Assembly (NCBI RefSeq): GCF_014205835.1
Contig: NZ_JACHCQ010000009.1
Span: 86,248-150,247 of the forward strand
Length of the DNA stretch: 64,000 nucleotides
Source: Pedobacter sp. AK013
GTDB lineage: Bacteria; Bacteroidota; Bacteroidia; Sphingobacteriales; Sphingobacteriaceae
Reading direction: 5' to 3'
The notes beneath the pieces are model-generated. The model saw nothing but the letters and a program-made list of their open reading frames with translations. It had not been told where the DNA came from and did not search any database. Positions 60,164 to 64,000 of the stretch are shown here, piece by piece. Positions within the stretch are counted from its first letter, which is position 1. Each line of letters starts with the position of its first letter. The position numbers were made by a program, and so were the translations under genes.

Positions 60164-61738
60164 ATGGTAGAGGTAAGACCAGACGAAGTATCGGCAATTA
60201 TCAGACAGCAATTGGCGGGCTTCAAATCAGAAACCGAACTGGAAGAAGTTGGTACCGTGTTGCAAGTGGGCGACGGTATTGCCCGTGTTTACGGTTTAAC
60301 TAAAGTTCAATCGGGAGAATTAGTTGAATTTGCAAACGGCCTACAAGGTATTGTATTAAACCTTGAAGAAGATAACGTTGGTGTGGTACTTTTAGGTGCT
60401 TCAGATGAGATCAAAGAAGGCGATACCATTAAACGTACCAAAAAAATTGCCTCTATTAAAGTTGGTGAAGGTATGCTTGGCCGCGTAGTGAATACTTTAG
60501 GTGAGCCTTTAGATGGTAAAGGTCCAATCCTAGGTGAAACTTACGAAATGCCTTTAGAGCGTAAAGCACCAGGTGTAATTTATCGTCAACCGGTAAACGA
60601 GCCTTTACAAACTGGTATTAAAGCAATCGATGCAATGATTCCAATCGGTCGTGGTCAACGTGAGTTGGTTATCGGCGACCGTCAGATTGGTAAAACTGCC
60701 GTTTGTATCGATACGATTATCAATCAAAAAGAATTTTATGAAGCAGGCCAGCCTGTGTTCTGTATTTATGTAGCTATCGGTCAGAAAAACTCTACTGTAG
60801 CTAACATTGTACGTACATTAGAAGAAAACGGTGCTTTACCATATACAGTTGTTGTTGCTGCTTCGGCTGCAGATCCTGCTCCAATGCAGTTTTATGCTCC
60901 GTTTGCAGGTGCTGCAATTGGCGAATTTTTCCGTGATACTGGTAAACCAGCTTTAATTGTTTATGATGATTTATCTAAACAAGCTGTAGCTTACCGTGAA
61001 GTATCTTTATTACTTCGTCGTCCACCGGGCCGCGAAGCTTATCCAGGTGACGTTTTCTACTTACACAGTCGTTTATTGGAAAGAGCTGCGAAAATCAACG
61101 CTAACGATGATATCGCTAAAAACATGAACGATTTACCTGAGTCGATTAAACACATCGTTAAAGGTGGTGGCTCATTAACAGCTTTACCAATTATCGAAAC
61201 TCAGGCAGGTGACGTATCAGCATATATCCCAACCAACGTAATTTCGATTACCGATGGTCAGATCTTCTTAGAGTCTAACTTGTTTAACTCAGGTATCCGT
61301 CCGGCTATTAACGTAGGTATCTCGGTGTCGCGTGTGGGTGGTAACGCGCAGATCAAATCGATGAAAAAAGTAGCAGGTACCTTAAAGTTAGATCAGGCTC
61401 AATACCGCGAGTTAGAGGCTTTCTCTAAATTCGGTTCTGACTTAGATGCTGCAACAAAATCAGTATTAGATAAAGGTGCACGTAACGTAGAAATGTTGAA
61501 ACAGGCACAATTCTCTCCTTTTACAGTTGAGAAACAAGTGGCAATTGTTTACGCAGGTACTAAAAACTTAATGAGAAGTGTTCCGGTTAACAAGGTTAAA
61601 GAATTTGAAACTGAATTCTTAACTCAATTGGAATTACGTCATCCAGAAACCTTAGCTGCATTAAAAGCTGGTAAATTTGATGATAACATTACTGGTGTTT
61701 TAGATACAGTAGCAAAAGAGATTTCAAGTAAATACTAA
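60164..61738 (+). CDS. atpA: F0F1 ATP synthase subunit alpha
   Basis: Regulatory nucleotide-binding subunit of F1, 524 aa. Walker A is GDRQIGKTA (near residue 172), with [20 protein letters not shown] after it, and the arginine finger and [20 protein letters not shown] in the C-terminal half. The N-terminus [20 protein letters not shown] is the family start. It is preceded by the repeat-rich spacer and followed 82 bp later by atpG. Confidence 0.98.
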   Translation: MVEVRPDEVSAIIRQQLAGFKSETELEEVGTVLQVGDGIARVYGLTKVQSGELVEFANGLQGIVLNLEEDNVGVVLLGASDEIKEGDTIKRTKKIASIKVGEGMLGRVVNTLGEPLDGKGPILGETYEMPLERKAPGVIYRQPVNEPLQTGIKAIDAMIPIGRGQRELVIGDRQIGKTAVCIDTIINQKEFYEAGQPVFCIYVAIGQKNSTVANIVRTLEENGALPYTVVVAASAADPAPMQFYAPFAGAAIGEFFRDTGKPALIVYDDLSKQAVAYREVSLLLRRPPGREAYPGDVFYLHSRLLERAAKINANDDIAKNMNDLPESIKHIVKGGGSLTALPIIETQAGDVSAYIPTNVISITDGQIFLESNLFNSGIRPAINVGISVSRVGGNAQIKSMKKVAGTLKLDQAQYRELEAFSKFGSDLDAATKSVLDKGARNVEMLKQAQFSPFTVEKQVAIVYAGTKNLMRSVPVNKVKEFETEFLTQLELRHPETLAALKAGKFDDNITGVLDTVAKEISSKY

Positions 61739-61754
61739 TTAGATACAAGTAGCG

Positions 61755-61800
61755 AGTATCAAGTATGAAGAAAGGCAATCCAATCTTGATACTTGATACT
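61755..61800. repeat. Fold-back spacer between atpA and atpG
   Basis: AGTATCAAGTAT (61755-61766) is an exact inverted copy of ATACTTGATACT (61789-61800). The flanking words ATACAAGTAGCGAGTATC and TTAATACTCGATACTT belong to the same vocabulary. Confidence 0.65.
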
Positions 61801-61820
61801 TAATACTCGATACTTAAAAA

Positions 61821-62717
61821 ATGGCTAATTTAAAAGAAGTAAGAAACCGGATTGCATCGGTACAATCAACGCAGCAGATTACGAAAGCTATGAAAATGGT
61901 TTCGGCAGCAAAGTTGAAACGTGCTACTAATGCAATTATCGCTTTACGTCCTTATGCAACTAAACTGAAAGAGATTTTAGGTAATCTATCGGCAAGTTTA
62001 GAAGGGTCTTCATCACCTTTTATCCAAGAGCGTGAGCCCAATAAGGTTTTAATTGTTACCGTATCATCAAACCGCGGTTTGGCTGGTGCCTTTAACATGA
62101 ACGTAATTAAAGCGGCCAACAATTTAATTGCCGAAAAATATAGCGAACAGTTAAAAAACGGTAATGTGAGCATTATTTCTATCGGTAAGAAAACTCAAGA
62201 CTTTTATGAAAAACGTAAATACAACGTTATTGGCAACAATAACGAAGTGTATTCGGCTTTAACTTTCGAAAACGTAACCAAAATTACGGATGAGATTATG
62301 GCTGGTTTTATTAAAGGTGAGTTTGATAAAGTAGAAGTAGTGTATAACCGTTTTAGAAACGCAGCGGTACAATTTATTACTACGGAGCAGTTGCTACCTC
62401 TACCTAAAACCGAAGAAGCCTCAGCTGATCTAAAAGCAGATAAGAAAACAACTAATGTTGATTATATCTTAGAACCTTCTCAAGAAGAAATTGTAGAGCA
62501 GTTAATTCCTAAATCAATTAAAATTCAGTTATACAAAGCTGTATTAGATTCTCATGCTTCTGAGCACGGTGCACGTATGACATCGATGGATAAAGCAACT
62601 GAAAATGCTGGCGAATTATTGAAAGCCTTAAAACTTTCATACAACCAGGCACGTCAGGCAGCAATTACAACTGAGTTAACTGAGATTGTAAGTGGTGCGG
62701 CAGCATTGAATGGATAA
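61821..62717 (+). CDS. atpG: F0F1 ATP synthase subunit gamma
   Basis: Central stalk of F1, 298 aa. The N-terminus MANLKEVRNRIASVQSTQQI is the standard coiled-coil start, followed by TKAMKMVSAAKLKRA, and the C-terminal helix carries ASEHGARMTSMDKATENAGE then LLKALKLSYNQARQAAITTE. It is the last gene of this operon: a clear terminator follows. Subunits beta and epsilon (atpD, atpC) are not in the window, a split arrangement common in Bacteroidota. Confidence 0.97.
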   Translation: MANLKEVRNRIASVQSTQQITKAMKMVSAAKLKRATNAIIALRPYATKLKEILGNLSASLEGSSSPFIQEREPNKVLIVTVSSNRGLAGAFNMNVIKAANNLIAEKYSEQLKNGNVSIISIGKKTQDFYEKRKYNVIGNNNEVYSALTFENVTKITDEIMAGFIKGEFDKVEVVYNRFRNAAVQFITTEQLLPLPKTEEASADLKADKKTTNVDYILEPSQEEIVEQLIPKSIKIQLYKAVLDSHASEHGARMTSMDKATENAGELLKALKLSYNQARQAAITTELTEIVSGAAALNG

Positions 62718-62767
62718 TAGTTTGCAGTTCTCAGTTTTGAGTTTGCAGTACTAATTGTATAAAATAT

Positions 62768-62802
62768 AAAACCCATTTCTTAATTGAAATGGGTTTTTTT
62801 AT
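62768..62802 (+). terminator. Rho-independent terminator of the ATP synthase operon
   Basis: AACCCATTTC pairs with GAAATGGGTT around TTAATT, followed by a run of seven T and ATT. It starts about 50 bp after the atpG stop. Confidence 0.9.
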
Positions 62803-63016
62803 TCCTTTAGATTTAATAATCCAAAATTATTATGTTTTTTATGGATTGTAATCCATAATTATTATTTTTTAGTGGCTTGGAAGTATAAATGCAGCGAAAA
62901 CAGAAGAACAAGATACCGTTGCTTTACGCTGGCTTACCCTAATGCAGAAACATTGTTGGTATCAAAAACCGATAGGGGAGGTTTTTTGAATGGTTAATCA
63001 TTTGTTGATAGAATTA
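62803..63016. other. Spacer without a supported gene
   Basis: The stretch holds an AT-rich part with the palindrome ATGGATTGTAATCCAT (62841-62856) and TTATTATT words, then a more GC-balanced 120 bp (62875-62990) with short open frames in two phases, neither starting with ATG nor recognisable. It could be a gene remnant; nothing supports a call. Confidence 0.4.
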
Positions 63017-63046
63017 GCTGCCCATTGCTATTTAAGAATGGGCAGC
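63017..63046 (-). terminator. Stem-loop after the lipoprotein gene
   Basis: GCTGCCCATT (63017-63026) and AATGGGCAGC (63037-63046) form a perfect 10-bp stem, 8 bp past the stop codon of the 235-aa lipoprotein on the minus strand. No T-run follows on that strand. Confidence 0.6.
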
Positions 63047-63054
63047 CGAGTTAT

Positions 63055-63762
63055 TTATAAGATTAGATCATATTTACTCATAACCAATCTCAAATATCCA
63101 TTTTCCAATTTTTTGCTCTCATTCTTTTCGTTGTAAACCATTGCATTAAATTTGGCCTCTATAATATAGGTGCCTGACTTTAATTTCTTTAAGCCCGTAA
63201 TTTCAAATTTTGAATTCTTTTGAGCATCAGAACTTAATTGTGGAGGTGTTCTAAATGAATCTGAACCATAGGTTTTAAATCCATCAGAGATGCTTATCGC
63301 TATACCATTTTGTATATTGTCCCGTCCATAATCCAGTGCATAATTTCTCGTTCCAACTGTAAATAAATCCATAATATCTTTTGGCCTCAAAATGAGTGAT
63401 TGTAACATCAATGCTTTCTTATAAGTTTTAATAAATATTACATCTACATTTTGTCCATTACCGTAGATGCCATATTTCCTTGTATATAAAACCGAATCTT
63501 TGATACCGGATATATAATAAGCGGTTTTGACAATTGAATCTACTTTTGAATACGGTTGTCTATTTTCGGCACTGTAGAAACTGGAGTATTTAGATAACTT
63601 ATGAGTGATCCCATCAATGCTGTAAGAAATACTATCATGGGCATATTCCAAAGGGTCTTCTTTTTCGATAACTATAGGAGGTTCAATAATCGGGTTATCC
63701 TTCTTGCAGGCTGCAAAGAAAAATAGGGCAATAGCTAGCCCTAATAAGCTTTTAGATTTCAT
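63055..63762 (-). CDS. Lipoprotein of unknown function (235 aa)
   Basis: No family is recognised. A lipoprotein signal (LFFFAACKKDN, Cys 19) is followed by a Pro/Glu-rich spacer (IIEPPIVIEKEDP) and a beta-rich domain (about 45-235) with a HDSISYSIDGITHKL start; that pattern is like many small Bacteroidota surface lipoproteins. It is monocistronic, at the right end of the window. The remaining 238 bp to the edge are AT-rich with no open frame of note. Confidence 0.7.
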   Translation of the reverse strand: MKSKSLLGLAIALFFFAACKKDNPIIEPPIVIEKEDPLEYAHDSISYSIDGITHKLSKYSSFYSAENRQPYSKVDSIVKTAYYISGIKDSVLYTRKYGIYGNGQNVDVIFIKTYKKALMLQSLILRPKDIMDLFTVGTRNYALDYGRDNIQNGIAISISDGFKTYGSDSFRTPPQLSSDAQKNSKFEITGLKKLKSGTYIIEAKFNAMVYNEKNESKKLENGYLRLVMSKYDLIL

Positions 63763-64000
63763 AATGTAGTGATTTTATTTGTGTGTACCCAAAACTAATA
63801 AATTTCTATAACTAAAAAATTAATAGGTGAATTATTTGCGATTTTTTGCTGTGAATTTATCGTAATATGATTTAAATGATGTTTAAATGAATTCACTGTT
63901 GTCCGGTTAAAATTGATTATTGAAGATAAATAAGGCTTATTGGCTAATTAAGGTTGTTTATGTTTTAAAATCTATTTCTAAGGTCCCCGGTTTTAAATGG

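Noticed and set aside
62875..62990. Short open frames (about 38-55 codons) between atpG and the lipoprotein gene
   Set aside because: No ATG start, no conserved motif and no regulatory context; kept only as a spacer remark.

Overview
The window looks like a chromosomal segment of a Bacteroidota bacterium, most likely a Sphingobacteriaceae member of the Pedobacter type. This rests on the gliding/type IX secretion genes gldK-gldL-gldM-gldN and a SprE/PorW homologue, families largely confined to the phylum (DUF4271, DUF4286, an ATP synthase a-subunit with a signal-peptide extension), several exact TAnnTTTG -7 promoter elements, weak or absent Shine-Dalgarno sequences, and AT-rich spacers packed with the small dispersed repeats seen in such genomes. 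The species call is an inference. No rRNA, tRNA or CRISPR array was found.

Layout. 1-6.0 kb (minus): the envelope-lipid run yceD(DUF177)-rpmF-plsX-fabH-accB-accC, then tatC and the start of rpiB. 6.2-9.0 kb (minus): a mercaptopyruvate sulfurtransferase, a small secreted Cys-rich protein, a relic of an MFS transporter and pdxA. 9.1-13.2 kb: rsmA, a gene-free stretch of about 1 kb holding a 389-bp unit repeated in tandem, a thioredoxin-like protein, clpS and a second stand-alone FabH-type ketosynthase. 13.4-23.3 kb: two overlapping lipoprotein genes, dtd, a GT39-type glycosyltransferase, a MazG-like pyrophosphohydrolase, DUF4286, small membrane proteins sharing one module, a GNAT enzyme and a TPR protein. 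23.5-27.9 kb (plus): an S9-peptidase-like lipoprotein whose catalytic Ser and His are both replaced, followed by a histidine kinase and an OmpR-type regulator. 28-33 kb (minus): a membrane metallophosphoesterase and a VWA / MoxR-type AAA+ / ABC-like ATPase cluster. 33-41 kb (minus, apart from one small plus-strand secreted protein): PfkB kinase, acetyltransferase, a JmjC-DUF3050-JmjC trio, fasciclin, SDR and hemW. 41.2-42.3 kb: a mobile mystery protein A/B (HTH + Fic) pair behind three identical-type operators. 42.4-49.1 kb (plus): DUF4271, a HemD-like protein and gldKLMN. 49.2-56.5 kb (minus): uvrC, a class A penicillin-binding protein and sprE/porW. 56.5-62.7 kb (plus): ATP synthase genes (AtpZ-like, AtpI-like, atpB-E-F-H-A-G; atpD and atpC are not here). 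62.7-64 kb: a terminator and a lipoprotein.

How it works together. Housekeeping dominates: fatty-acid initiation and malonyl-CoA supply, PLP synthesis, ribosome maturation, heme synthesis and handling, cell-wall synthesis, DNA repair and energy coupling. The secretion theme (T9SS core, TatC, many lipoproteins) fits a gliding or heavily secreting Gram-negative. The accessory content most worth attention is: (a) the catalytically dead S9-peptidase lipoprotein encoded with a two-component system; (b) the JmjC-DUF3050-JmjC oxygenase-like cluster; (c) the Fic toxin-like pair with a triple 33-bp-spaced operator; (d) several families of intergenic repeats, one of which supplies the last codons of two convergent genes; (e) operon spacers made of site-specific, self-complementary short words.
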